From positions 1 to 64,000 of the forward strand of contig CALOAN010000053.1 in assembly GCA_942491345.1 (NCBI GenBank): a stretch of 64,000 bases of DNA, in the 5' to 3' direction. Below the pieces are notes generated by a model, which saw only the letters and a program-made list of their open reading frames with translations, ran no database searches and was not told where the DNA came from. Position numbers and translations under genes: made by a program. Positions 22,587 to 31,068 of the stretch are shown piece by piece (positions within the stretch are counted from its first letter, which is position 1; every line of letters starts with the position of its first letter). The stretch is from JAHEEL01 sp942491345. GTDB lineage: Bacteria; Actinomycetota; Acidimicrobiia; Spongiisociales; UBA5794.

Positions 22587-23924
22587 TCAGACGCGGTTGA
22601 CAGGTGGCGGCTCCCACGTGCCGTCGAGCGCTTCGGGTTCGGGCCAGTAGATGCGCATCGCCAGATAGAACGGGCCTGGGGGCGCCGGTAGCCAGTTCGC
22701 CGTTCCTGCCTCGGTGTCAGGTTCGTCGTGCTGGATGTAGATCGTCAGCGATCCGTCATCGCCGACCATCAGGCCGGTCGTGGTCGAGTTGATGACGTAG
22801 CGCCCGATCGTGTTGTCGACCAGGTATCCGGCGACGCCGTCGTAGGACGTGTCGTACATCGTGACCGACCAGAACGCCTTCGCCGGCGGAAGCGTGTCGA
22901 ACCGCAGTCGGTACGCGCGGTCACCCGACAGCGGTTCGCCGCTGCGGTCTGTACTGGTCATCGGGTAGAACGCCTCGATCTTGTCGTTGCCGCCCCATCC
23001 AGCCATCGCCCCGGCCGCTCGCAGCAGGTAGTCGCCGTCGAAGAACTCGCGGTCTCCAAATGCATCGATGGCCATCCATCCATTGACCCTGTCGCCGAGA
23101 TGGCCAGCCTTGTCAGCCATCTTCGCGCGTGCCCTGTCAACTCCGGAGCGAAGCGCAGCGCGGGCGTCGTCGTCGAGGTCATCGTGGTCGAACGCCAACC
23201 CGGCGCCGATGCCGGCCAGAGCGAAACGCTCGAACATAGCTACCTCGTTCGGATGTGGGGGCTGGCACCATTCGAGCAAGCGGTTGACGTAGCCGATGAA
23301 CCGTTCGTCGCGCGACGCCTCGTCGTCCCACACCGGCCAATCGAACGCCGGCGCGGCCGGCGCTTCGCTGCCGAGATGCCCGGAAAGCGGCTCGAGGCGG
23401 TACGAGTTCATGATCGGACGCAGGGTCTCGACATCGTCGGCGCCCAGCAGTTGGCTCCGCCCGATCACGATCACCAGATCGGTCTCGAATCGCAGAACGT
23501 CGGTAAAGCCGTCCGGCACGTCGCCAGTGAACCCAGGACCGACCAGCAAGTAGGACCCGGCGTCCGAACCGGTCGCTCGCGAGCCGACGAAGTGCGGATT
23601 CGTCCCGAACAGATCCACCAGCTGCATCACGTAGTAGCGGTCGGTCACCGCCGGCACGGTCAGCACTATCGGCTCGGCCCGCAGGTCCAGCCCCGCCTGC
23701 GAGTACGGCGTGTCGGCGTTTGGTGAGATGACGTCCTTGTAGTTGTGGTCGAGCGTCACCGGCTCGCCGTGCATCTCGTTCATCGGGCCGCGGTAGGACG
23801 GCAGCGCCGGCACCAAGAACGTCGCAAAGCACGCGCGGTACGCCATCAACATCGGAAACGAAAAGAGGTACGCCTCCTCCGCGATTGCAGCAATCTCCTC
23901 GGACGACAAACGACTCCCAACCAT
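22587..23924 (-). CDS. DUF1254/DUF1214 domain protein
   Basis: Protein of 445 residues. The N-terminal DUF1254 domain shows EEAYLFSFPMLMAYRA and DVISPNADTPYSQAGLDLRAEPIVLTVP. The C-terminal DUF1214 domain shows AFWSVTMYDTSYDGVAGYLVDN and NWLPAPPGPFYLAMRIYWPE. The pair is widespread in soil bacteria with no agreed reaction. No signal peptide is seen with the ATG 23924 start, which is chosen because AGGGAGG lies five bases upstream; the frame extends to 23975. It is isolated between transposon remnants, so it may be cargo of the accessory region. Confidence 0.9.
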   Translation of the reverse strand: MVGSRLSSEEIAAIAEEAYLFSFPMLMAYRACFATFLVPALPSYRGPMNEMHGEPVTLDHNYKDVISPNADTPYSQAGLDLRAEPIVLTVPAVTDRYYVMQLVDLFGTNPHFVGSRATGSDAGSYLLVGPGFTGDVPDGFTDVLRFETDLVIVIGRSQLLGADDVETLRPIMNSYRLEPLSGHLGSEAPAAPAFDWPVWDDEASRDERFIGYVNRLLEWCQPPHPNEVAMFERFALAGIGAGLAFDHDDLDDDARAALRSGVDRARAKMADKAGHLGDRVNGWMAIDAFGDREFFDGDYLLRAAGAMAGWGGNDKIEAFYPMTSTDRSGEPLSGDRAYRLRFDTLPPAKAFWSVTMYDTSYDGVAGYLVDNTIGRYVINSTTTGLMVGDDGSLTIYIQHDEPDTEAGTANWLPAPPGPFYLAMRIYWPEPEALDGTWEPPPVNRV

Positions 23925-24071
23925 CACGGCCTCCCTGTTTCGCAAGAGCTCGCCATCAGCATGCATGGTCGACACTGTTGCGCCCAGGGCCCAACGTCAT
24001 CCGTGCCATGCAGCGCCACGACCGCGCGCAACAGCCGCGCCGACGAGTTCGTCGATGACGTCGGCAACGGA

Positions 24072-24338
24072 TACGGGCAAGAGCTGATGCCCCACCACGC
24101 CTAGTTCACGATCGATACCGGCGTCCAGGCCTACTGCTGTGATCCGAAGTCGCCATGGCAACAGGGGTCCAGCGAGAACACGAACGGCCCGTTGCGCCAG
24201 TACTTCCCAAAGGGCACCGACATGGCTCTGCTCACCCAGGCTGATCTCGATGCTGCCGCCCGTTCCCTCAACGGCCGGCCTCGACAGACCCTCGGATGGA
24301 TGACACCATCAGACAAACTCGCCGAGGCGTTGCGATGA
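24072..24338 (+). pseudogene. IS30-family transposase C-terminal fragment
   Basis: The reading GQELMPHHA-stop-FTIDTGVQAYCCDPKSPWQQ, then SSENTNGPLRQYFPKGTD and LNGRPRQTLGWMTPSDKLAEALR, is the last third of an IS30 transposase with the catalytic glutamate in SSENTNG. A TAG at 24102-24104 interrupts it. It partly overlaps, with different residues, the end of the fragment at 19755-20058, so it is a second copy and not the missing half. Confidence 0.8.
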
Positions 24339-24736
24339 TCACCTGAAACCGCTGCACCTATGGACGACCCGTCCGGCCGCGCGGAAGGCCGGTTGTGGAG
24401 CGGGAGTGGAAGCAGGCGGCGGTCCAACTTCCTATTTCGTCCGATCTCGACGAATCGCACAAGTGTGCACCTGCTGACTCCACATGGCTGAGACTGGACC
24501 GGGGATGGCTTGTCTGGGTGATTGGTCGAGGATTGGCCCTCCGGTCGTCAGGGGGCTCCGCTCGGATGCGCATTCGCGGCCGCTGTGGTCTGCTCCGGGT
24601 CAGGAGTTTCTGATGAGAAGGACTAGTTCCCTTGCGCGCCGTGACAATGGGCATCCAGAGATTTGTGCCGGAATGTGGTCAGCATTGTTGTGGCCGAACT
24701 TGCGATCAACACGGTGATCCGCCTCACGGGCGGAAC
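24339..24736. other. Intergenic stretch before the sensor kinase
   Basis: About 400 bases with no recognisable gene, RNA or repeat. It lies where the transposon remnants give way to the core-like region. Confidence 0.4.
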
Positions 24737-26182
24737 ATGTCGAGACGCGAAATGATGGAGACCATGGCTTTCGGTTCAATGGGAGCCTGCCTCAATGCGG
24801 CGCTCGGCCTCATCGCCGTCTTCATCATCTGGCACGACCCCCGCGCGGTGTGGCTCGCACTCGTGCCGCCCGTCCTCATGTACGTTGCCTACCGCACCCA
24901 CGCGATACATCGGGAGAATCACAAGCAACTCGAGGCCATGCACGCGGTTACCGAAGCGATCCATACGGCTCCCGACCTCGTTATGGCCTTGCTCGATGCT
25001 GCGAGCAGCGCACGGGAACTCGTGAACGCCGATTGGCTTGAGATCATCGTGTTTCGCGACGAGGGACCGCGTCCATACCGGACGATCGTGCAGCTCAACG
25101 GCCAGCACGAGAAGATGGCCCCATGTGATCTCGGCACACACCTGCCGGACTGGTGGAAGAGTGTCATCGGCGACGCCGAGTCCGTGGTTCTACACGAGGC
25201 GAGCAGGTCGGCCATCAAGGGAAGCCCCGGAATCAAGAAGGACGCCGTCATCGTCCCCATCGTTGGCACCGACCGGCTCCATGGCTACGTGCTTGCCGCC
25301 GATCGGCTTGGTGATGTCAACGCATTCGTGAAGCGCGATACCCAGCTCCTCGAAACGGTCGCTAAACAGGTCAGCGTGGCGCTGGACAACGGCCACCTCG
25401 AGACCTCACTCGCCACAGTCACCGCGCTCAAGGAGCAACTCGAGGAAATGGTCCGTTCCAAGGACCAGTTCGTCGCATCGATCAGCCATGAACTCAGGAC
25501 ACCGTTGACGGCGGTCGTGGGTTTTGCGACAGAGCTCCGAGAGAACCTCGACATCTTTGAGCGTTCCGACCTCAAGGAGTTCATCGGAATGATCGCAGGC
25601 GAATCGACCGCCCTCTCTCACATCATCGAAGATCTGCTCGTAGCGGCCCGAGCCGACATCGGGACACTGGCAATCAGCCCGCAGCGGGTCGATGTGATGC
25701 AAGCCATCGGCGAACTCACCAACCGGGGTCCGGCATCGATGGAGTCGAGGCCGATCTCGGTCACCAGCACACGCGAATTCGCCTGGGCGGATCCGGTGCG
25801 GTTCCGCCAAGTGATCAGGAACCTCATTACGAACGCCCGCAGATACGGAGGCGACTACATCGCCGTGGATGTCGAACGGCGTGCAGATGTGGTGACGATC
25901 ACCGTCGTGGACGACGGACCTGGAGTCCCGGACAACCGAGAACAAGCGATTTTCGAGGCGTACGAGCGCGGCCATGCTCAGTCAACGCAGCCCGGATCGG
26001 TTGGCCTCGGTCTCGCTGTCTCGCGAGAGCTTGCCCGCATGATGGGGGGCGACCTCACCTTTGAACGACGCGATTCAATGACCCGATTCGCGTTCACCGT
26101 TCCGGCGTTCGGAGAGGAGCGCCGCCCACTGGATGCTGCGAACGAGCCGATGCCCGTGGCAGTTTCTATTGACGCCGCATGA
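24737..26182 (+). CDS. Orphan GAF-type sensor histidine kinase
   Basis: Membrane-bound histidine kinase of about 481 residues. Two TM segments (ACLNAALGLIAVFIIW, VWLALVPPVLMYVAYRTHAI) precede a GAF-like domain (about 75-220) and a HisKA/HATPase core: phospho-acceptor H251 in SISHELRTPL, N box FRQVIRNLITNARRYGG, G1 DDGPGVPD, G2 VGLGLAVSRELA. No response regulator adjoins it. In larger proteins of this type more TM helices come before the DPRAVWLALVPP region, so the N terminus may have been lost. The start is uncertain (ATG 24737 or ATG 24752); no strong Shine-Dalgarno. Confidence 0.85.
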   Translation: MSRREMMETMAFGSMGACLNAALGLIAVFIIWHDPRAVWLALVPPVLMYVAYRTHAIHRENHKQLEAMHAVTEAIHTAPDLVMALLDAASSARELVNADWLEIIVFRDEGPRPYRTIVQLNGQHEKMAPCDLGTHLPDWWKSVIGDAESVVLHEASRSAIKGSPGIKKDAVIVPIVGTDRLHGYVLAADRLGDVNAFVKRDTQLLETVAKQVSVALDNGHLETSLATVTALKEQLEEMVRSKDQFVASISHELRTPLTAVVGFATELRENLDIFERSDLKEFIGMIAGESTALSHIIEDLLVAARADIGTLAISPQRVDVMQAIGELTNRGPASMESRPISVTSTREFAWADPVRFRQVIRNLITNARRYGGDYIAVDVERRADVVTITVVDDGPGVPDNREQAIFEAYERGHAQSTQPGSVGLGLAVSRELARMMGGDLTFERRDSMTRFAFTVPAFGEERRPLDAANEPMPVAVSIDAA

Positions 26183-26354
26183 TCAGTACGGCGAACGGAT
26201 TCTCGCAGGTGTGATCGTCGGGTACAGACGGTCACGATGGGCGTAGGTTTCCCTTGAGAAGTGGCCGCTGCCGGCGCATCGGTGCGCGGCTCGAGCGCGA
26301 GTGCAGAGCGGAATGCTGCGTACCGGTCTGCTGAACCCCGGAGGCACGTTCCGA

Positions 26355-26531
26355 CTAGTTGGCTGCAACGAACCGCTGAGGCGTCATGGATTGTCGGATC
26401 GGAGCAGGAGGCCAGCTCGCAACGAGGGGCTTCACAGCGCCGGTAGCAAGAGCATTGAGCCAGCACAGTTCGTCGCGCCGGTGCTCGGCGACAGGTCGTT
26501 GACAGAGGTAGCAGTTGATCTTGCCCTTCAT
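26355..26531 (-). CDS. Possible small cysteine-containing protein
   Basis: A 58-codon frame starting MKGKINCYLCQRPVAEHRRD with CxxC and a further cysteine (ELCWLNAL), which could bind zinc. ATG 26531 has AGAAGGG upstream on the minus strand. No family is recognised, and a chance frame cannot be excluded. It lies in a 430-base gap between the kinase and the RmlD-like gene. Confidence 0.3.
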   Translation of the reverse strand: MKGKINCYLCQRPVAEHRRDELCWLNALATGAVKPLVASWPPAPIRQSMTPQRFVAAN

Positions 26532-26612
26532 GGTCAGCCCTTCTCGTTCGACTCTCCCTAGAGGCATCGACCCGTGAGCGCAGGACTTGACCGCGACCTT
26601 TCGCGACCGGGG

Positions 26613-27509
26613 CTAGAACTCGGTCTCGGACGGTGCAGTGTCGGGTGCCATCGCGAGGACCGTATCGACACCGGGCAACTCAATGCCAAGCAGTCGCTCA
26701 GCGCGGTCGATTCGGAGCCGGAGATCGAGCGGTATCGAGTCTGAGATGTCGGCGGCCCGCGCGGCTTCCAGAAGACCCCTGGTTGCAACGCCCCAGTACT
26801 CCAGCATCCTGCGGCCGTACTCGTCGCGCGAGAGGACCTGCCGACCGGCGATGTTGAGGGTGCCCGAGTACGTCGTCTCGACCAGACGGAGGATGGCCGC
26901 GGCAAGCGTGTCCACTTGGATCGGATTGCGCAGCGCGTCGGAGAAGAGGGCCTGTGGCTCTCCTCGCTTGATGCGTTCGGCGAAGCTCGCTGTTCCGCGA
27001 TCCATCTGGTCGAGACCGTACATGAGCGACGTGCGCACCACGGCGGCATTCGGGGCGTGGGTGAGGATCGCCGATTCTCCTGCGGCCTTGGACCGGCCGT
27101 AGTGGTTGATCGGATGCGCAGCAGCGTCGTCTTCGTACGGACCGTGCTTCCCGTCGAGGACCACGTCGGTGGAGATGGCAACGAGGCGGCTGCCGACGTC
27201 GAGCGCTGCTTCCGCCACATGGCCGGAGCCGTCGGCGTTCACCCGCCACATGGTTTCGTCGTCGCCTTGACCCGGGTTCACGGCGGCCGCATGGATGATG
27301 ACCGTCGGCTTGATTTCGTTCACGACACGATGCACGGCCGAGCGGTCGAGTACGTCCAGTTCGACAGGAAACCCGACCGGCAGTTCGGCCACCGGTCGGC
27401 TCGAGGTCGCGTAGACGCGGCCGCGAGCCGCAGCCTGTCGGACGAGTCGTCTCCCGAGATATCCCGTTGCCCCCGTGATGAGGAAGATCCGGTCGGTCAT
27501 GTTGCCCAT
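26613..27509 (-). CDS. RmlD-like sugar-nucleotide reductase (SDR)
   Basis: Extended SDR of 298 residues related to dTDP-4-dehydrorhamnose reductase. NAD(P) binding is by ITGATGYLGRRL, the active site has STDVVLDG and YGRSKAAGE (Tyr-x-x-x-Lys), and NPIQVDTLAAAILRL is typical of RmlD_sub_bind. No other rhamnose genes are near, so the substrate is open; methionine adenosyltransferase regulatory-like SDRs share the same features. It starts at ATG 27509 or 27500. The downstream part of the 26532-26612 gap shows nothing notable. Confidence 0.85.
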   Translation of the reverse strand: MGNMTDRIFLITGATGYLGRRLVRQAAARGRVYATSSRPVAELPVGFPVELDVLDRSAVHRVVNEIKPTVIIHAAAVNPGQGDDETMWRVNADGSGHVAEAALDVGSRLVAISTDVVLDGKHGPYEDDAAAHPINHYGRSKAAGESAILTHAPNAAVVRTSLMYGLDQMDRGTASFAERIKRGEPQALFSDALRNPIQVDTLAAAILRLVETTYSGTLNIAGRQVLSRDEYGRRMLEYWGVATRGLLEAARAADISDSIPLDLRLRIDRAERLLGIELPGVDTVLAMAPDTAPSETEF

Positions 27510-27539
27510 TGTGCCTCGCGAGTCGGCGAACGGTGAACG

Positions 27540-28424
27540 TCATTCCCCTTGGGTGTCCGGAGCTGTGCCTGCGGCGCGGCGATCGAGAACAAGCGCCTCA
27601 TTCAGTTCGGCTCCTACGAGGATGGCCAGCGACGTGAACCAGAACCACAGCAGCAGCACAACAGCAGCGCCGAGCGTGCCGTAGGTCTCGTTGTATCGAC
27701 CAAACGACGAAACGTAGATCGAGAAACCGATCGACGCCACGGTCCAGATCAGCGTCGCGGCGAGTGTTCCCGGAAGAACGTCGCTCCATCCTTTCGGCCG
27801 CTGTGGCGGTGCATACCGGTATAGCAGTCCGGCGAGGAGGGCGAACATCGCGCCGACCAACACCCACCGGAAGTTCCCAAACGTCACGATGGCGTCGGTT
27901 GGGTCGAAACGGCGAAGCCAGATGGGCACCGCGGCGACGAGTGCAAGGGCGGCGAGCATCGATACGATGCCGACAATGGTTGCGCCAAGCGCAATGTCCC
28001 TCCGTTCGAGGAGAGACTGCTCGTCCTCTTGGTCGTAGGCAATCTTCACGCCGCGCACGATTGCCCGCGTTGCGTTCGATACGGTCCAAGCGAAGGCAAC
28101 CAATGACACAACAAACCCGATGCTCAGGCTGGCCGGTGATGTCCCGGCAATTGAGCGCATCTGGGTCTCGACGATCTGAGACGACGAGCCCGGCAGGACT
28201 TCGAGCACCGCCTCGATCTGCCGCTCAGCCTCGTCGCTGTCGGTGAACAACCCATAGAGAGATACGGCGATGACGAGCGCCGGGATGATCGCGAGCACGG
28301 CGTAGAAGGCAACACCTGCAGCGACCAGCACGATGTTGTCCCGTCGAGATTCATCGCGGATGTGACGGAACAGCCGCCGTGGCCGTCCGAGCCAGTGTGG
28401 GATGTTGGGTGCGCGCAGGTCCAT
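27540..28424 (-). CDS. YihY/BrkB family inner-membrane protein
   Basis: Protein of 294 residues with six TM segments. The YihY/virulence factor BrkB signature is clear: an amphipathic start (RLFRHIRDESRRDNI), VAAGVAFYAVLAIIPALVIAV, and the ending GTLGAAVVLLLWFWFTSLAILVGAELNE. The family was once called ribonuclease BN, but that activity belongs to another protein; the true role is unknown. It ends 30 bases before the SDR gene start on the same strand, so the two may be co-transcribed. Confidence 0.92.
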   Translation of the reverse strand: MDLRAPNIPHWLGRPRRLFRHIRDESRRDNIVLVAAGVAFYAVLAIIPALVIAVSLYGLFTDSDEAERQIEAVLEVLPGSSSQIVETQMRSIAGTSPASLSIGFVVSLVAFAWTVSNATRAIVRGVKIAYDQEDEQSLLERRDIALGATIVGIVSMLAALALVAAVPIWLRRFDPTDAIVTFGNFRWVLVGAMFALLAGLLYRYAPPQRPKGWSDVLPGTLAATLIWTVASIGFSIYVSSFGRYNETYGTLGAAVVLLLWFWFTSLAILVGAELNEALVLDRRAAGTAPDTQGE

Positions 28425-28547
28425 GTATCGAGAAACCGTACCTGTTGCGAGCAGCGTCGCGCTCGTTCACATGTCTGAGCTACGTCGGGCCTATCACGAG
28501 CTGACGCCCGAACCTCCCAATCGCCGCCGCCAGGTTGCGGCCGCTCG

Positions 28548-28790
28548 CTAGCGACGGAACCGGTCGAACCAGCGCTGCGGTCCCTCGTCCGCGATCGGGG
28601 TCGGTCGCTCGAACGTCGGTGGCGTCCAGTCGGGATCATCGCCCAGGTGGGGGAGTGAGCGGCTGTTGCGTTCGTATCGGGATCTGCGGTAGCTGGCGAT
28701 CTCAACGATCTCCGCTTCCGGTTCGGTTTCGGCTACCTGGTCGTCGGGGTTCGAAACGACGACCGTCGGGTCGGTGGGATGGGACGGCAT
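28548..28790 (-). CDS. Small hypothetical protein
   Basis: Acidic, probably unstructured protein of 80 residues (MPSHPTDPTVVVSNPDDQ and onward, ending GPQRWFDRFRR). ATG 28790 has a very good Shine-Dalgarno, GAGGAGCG, on the minus strand, which is the main reason to accept it. No domain or TM segment is seen and no family is recognised. It is divergent from the DUF6941 operon. Confidence 0.6.
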   Translation of the reverse strand: MPSHPTDPTVVVSNPDDQVAETEPEAEIVEIASYRRSRYERNSRSLPHLGDDPDWTPPTFERPTPIADEGPQRWFDRFRR

Positions 28791-28942
28791 CGCGCTCCTC
28801 GTAGGTGAACGTGCCTCCCAAGTACCGATGCCTAGCCGAAAGCGTACGGTACGGACGCACGGACGGCCATGGTTCGAGCGACCCAATCTCCGGGCGGCGC
28901 CCCGACGGGAAGTGTTGGGTCCGCTCGGTGTTTGGGACGCGG

Positions 28943-28948
28943 TATCGT
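28943..28948 (+). promoter_or_regulatory. -10 box of a leaderless promoter
   Basis: TATCGT followed by six bases and ATG 28955, so the transcript would start at the start codon. No clear -35 box is seen. Confidence 0.45.
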
Positions 28949-28954
28949 GCGGGC

Positions 28955-29116
28955 ATGGTCGCGGTCCGAATTGATGATCAGCACCCCAGCGTCGTAGTGC
29001 GGAATATCGTGCAGCGAACCGGTGCAGCGCTCGAGAAGCGGCGGCCCGGCGTGTGGGCGCGCGTCGTCCGCGAGTGCCGCTGGACCGGTGTACCCGCAAC
29101 GAAGGAGCACGAGTGA
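28955..29116 (+). CDS. Small basic protein coupled to the DUF6941 gene
   Basis: A 53-codon frame (MVAVRIDDQHPSVVVRNIVQ and onward to TKEHE). Its stop overlaps the GTG of the next gene (GTGA), and a TANNNT box lies six bases before the ATG, the arrangement seen at many genes on this side of the window. These two features support a real gene, but there is no recognisable domain. It could be a leader that opens the next ribosome binding site, since GAAGGAGC lies within its last codons. Confidence 0.45.
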   Translation: MVAVRIDDQHPSVVVRNIVQRTGAALEKRRPGVWARVVRECRWTGVPATKEHE

Positions 29117-29520
29117 AACTCACGACAGCCATGCTTGCCGACGCCGCCCAGGTGCAAGGCGGGAAGCTGTATGTGCTCGGGGGCGGCTTCGACACGATCA
29201 GCGCCCGGTCACTGCCGGTCGTCCACAGAAACCTGACGCTCGCGATGGTGGCCGAGATCGATCCCGACGAACGCCATCGCGACCTCGAGATCGCAATCAG
29301 CCTCGTAGACGAGGACGGGCGCAGCCTTGAAGTCGAGGCGAAAGGGAAGCTGCGCGTCGGGGCGCCGCCCAACCTCCCACCGGGAGCGACGAGCATCGTT
29401 CCGATCGTGAGTCCGTTTCACAACGTTCAATTCCCCGAAGCAAAGGGCTATGCCTTCGTTGTGTCGTTCGAAGACCAGGAGATCGCCCGCGTGCGTTTCC
29501 GGGTTGTTCAGGTGACGTAG
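29113..29520 (+). CDS. DUF6941 family protein
   Basis: Soluble protein of 135 residues starting MKLTTAMLADAAQVQGGKLYV, followed by GGGFDTISARSLPV and ending DQEIARVRFRVVQ. This beta-rich pattern is found in many actinobacteria and cyanobacteria as DUF6941; no function is known. GTG 29113 is used because GAAGGAGC lies six bases before it and the family starts here. It ends two bases before pgsA, so it is co-transcribed with it. Confidence 0.8.
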   Translation: MKLTTAMLADAAQVQGGKLYVLGGGFDTISARSLPVVHRNLTLAMVAEIDPDERHRDLEIAISLVDEDGRSLEVEAKGKLRVGAPPNLPPGATSIVPIVSPFHNVQFPEAKGYAFVVSFEDQEIARVRFRVVQVT

Positions 29521-29522
29521 CC

Positions 29523-30089
29523 GTGCACGGCGTTGTCACCATCCCAAACGCGGTATCGCTCGTTCGGCTCCTCCTCATACCGGTATTCGTGTGGCTGGTG
29601 CTGATCGAACAGACGGCCTGGGCCGGGGCACTTCTCGGATTCATCGGCGCTACCGACTGGATCGACGGCTATCTCGCCAGGCGTCTCGACCAGGTCTCCG
29701 AGGTCGGGAAGATGCTCGACCCCATCGCCGATCGTCTCGCTGTGGCCGTCGCCGTCGTGCTCGGTCTCATCGTTGGTGCGCTACCGACGTGGTTCGCGTG
29801 GGCCATCATCGTGCGTGAGGTCGTAATCGGCATCGGCGCGGCGTACGGGTGGATGAACGGTGTCCGCCGACTCGACGTGCGCTGGCTCGGGAAGACGGCC
29901 ACGCTGCTCCTCTACTTCGCGGTAACCGGTTTCTATCTCGCAGACGGGCTCGACCAGCGGTGGCTGTGGTGGGGTTCGGTTGCGATCGGAGTGCCCGGCC
30001 TCGTGTCGTACTACGTCGTCGCGTTCGCGTATCTCGGAGACATGCGGACGGCGATCGCGAAGAGCCAGGCGGTCGATCCGGGCCGGTAG
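29523..30089 (+). CDS. pgsA: CDP-alcohol phosphatidyltransferase (PgsA type)
   Basis: Membrane enzyme of 188 residues that joins CDP-diacylglycerol to an alcohol, most likely glycerol 3-phosphate, in phospholipid synthesis. The CDP-alcohol motif DG-x2-AR-x8-G-x3-D-x3-D is complete in DWIDGYLARRL and GKMLDPIAD. The start TIPNAVSLVRLLLIPVFVWL is typical of PgsA. It begins at GTG 29523. Of several PgsA-like paralogues in Actinomycetota, the gcvH-garA neighbourhood is a usual location. Confidence 0.88.
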   Translation: MHGVVTIPNAVSLVRLLLIPVFVWLVLIEQTAWAGALLGFIGATDWIDGYLARRLDQVSEVGKMLDPIADRLAVAVAVVLGLIVGALPTWFAWAIIVREVVIGIGAAYGWMNGVRRLDVRWLGKTATLLLYFAVTGFYLADGLDQRWLWWGSVAIGVPGLVSYYVVAFAYLGDMRTAIAKSQAVDPGR

Positions 30090-30121
30090 ACTCGAATCAC
30101 TCGGACGTCAGGAGCGCTCTC

Positions 30122-30502
30122 GTGCAGATACCAGAAGGCCTTCGGTACACGGAGAATCATGAGTGGGTGCGCTCGGAGGGCAAGGGCATCACGGTGGGTA
30201 TCAGCGACTATGCGCAGGACGCCCTCGGCGACATCGTCTATGTCGACCTCCCAGACATTGGACGGAGTCTCGAGGCTGGAGAGGTGTTCGCCGAGGTTGA
30301 GTCGACCAAGTCGGTCAACGACGTCTACGCGCCGGTGTCCGGTGTTGTCACCGCGATCAACGAACCGCTCCTTGAAACCCCGGAGCTCGTCAACTCGGAC
30401 CCGTACGGTGCAGGCTGGTTCGTCTCGATCAGCCCGGCCGATGCCGCGAATCTCGACGACCTGATGGATGCCGACGCCTACCGGGTGTTCACCGAGGACT
30501 GA
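30122..30502 (+). CDS. gcvH: Glycine cleavage system protein H
   Basis: Lipoyl carrier of the glycine cleavage system, 126 residues, normal length. The lipoylated lysine is K63 in VFAEVESTKSVNDVYAPVSG, and the family ending NSDPYGAGWFVSISPAD is intact. The GTG 30122 start has AGGAGCG upstream; the longer frame to 29849 overlaps pgsA and is rejected. gcvT lies 4.7 kb downstream, and the P protein is outside the window. Confidence 0.97.
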   Translation: MQIPEGLRYTENHEWVRSEGKGITVGISDYAQDALGDIVYVDLPDIGRSLEAGEVFAEVESTKSVNDVYAPVSGVVTAINEPLLETPELVNSDPYGAGWFVSISPADAANLDDLMDADAYRVFTED

Positions 30503-30642
30503 CCGCGTGTCGCTTCCGACCGCGGGCTCGACCAACCGATCCGTGCGCCGGGAGCGGATTCCCGCGGTCAGATGGGGCGACGGCTCGAACGTCTGATCCG
30601 GTCAACGGGCGGAAACCCTCAAGGATCAGTCGAGGGTTGGGG

Positions 30643-30648
30643 TAGCAT
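30643..30648 (+). promoter_or_regulatory. -10 box of a leaderless garA promoter
   Basis: TAGCAT, then GGCCCC, then ATG 30655. No Shine-Dalgarno is present, so a leaderless transcript is likely. Confidence 0.55.
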
Positions 30649-30654
30649 GGCCCC

Positions 30655-31068
30655 ATGGCACGAAACGACGAGCACCAGACCCCCGACGTCGAACGTGATC
30701 CGACGATCACCTTCACGCCTGAGCGTGATGCCTCGGCGAGCGGAGCATCGGGGAGCACGGTGGCGGGAGCGTTCGGGTGGGCGCTCATCGTCGAGACCGG
30801 CCCGCAAGCCGGCTTGACGTACGTTCTTGCCGATGGCGACACGCTTGTCGGGCGCGGATCCGACTGCGACATCTTCCTCGGCGACGTAACGGTGTCACGC
30901 CACCACGCCCGTTTCGGCGTAGACGGTGATTCGCTGCGTGTGCGCGATCTCGGCTCCACGAACGGGACCTACGTGAACGGCTCTTGGGTCGATGGGTTCG
31001 CGCTCTCACCTGGCGACGAGATCATCATCGGGAAGTTCCACCTCGTTGTCGCCCGCGGGACCGTCTGA
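30655..31068 (+). CDS. garA: FHA domain protein, GarA/OdhI type
   Basis: Regulator of 137 residues. The FHA domain runs from about 45 to the end with GRGSDCDIFLGDVTVSRHHA (phosphothreonine-binding R67, S81) and LRVRDLGSTNGTYVNG. In Mycobacterium and Corynebacterium the homologue GarA/OdhI, once unphosphorylated, binds 2-oxoglutarate dehydrogenase and glutamate enzymes and is switched by PknG/PknB at an N-terminal ETT motif. Here that motif is not evident; T17 or T19 (DPTITF) are candidates. The stop overlaps the ftsR start (ATGA). Confidence 0.88.
   Translation: MARNDEHQTPDVERDPTITFTPERDASASGASGSTVAGAFGWALIVETGPQAGLTYVLADGDTLVGRGSDCDIFLGDVTVSRHHARFGVDGDSLRVRDLGSTNGTYVNGSWVDGFALSPGDEIIIGKFHLVVARGTV

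Noticed and set aside
21720..22691. 323-codon plus-strand frame over IS110 and DUF1254
   Set aside because: It is antisense to two recognisable genes or remnants and has no start signal.
19755..24338. The two IS30 fragments as halves of one element
   Set aside because: They overlap around the DQG motif with different residues, so they come from two copies.
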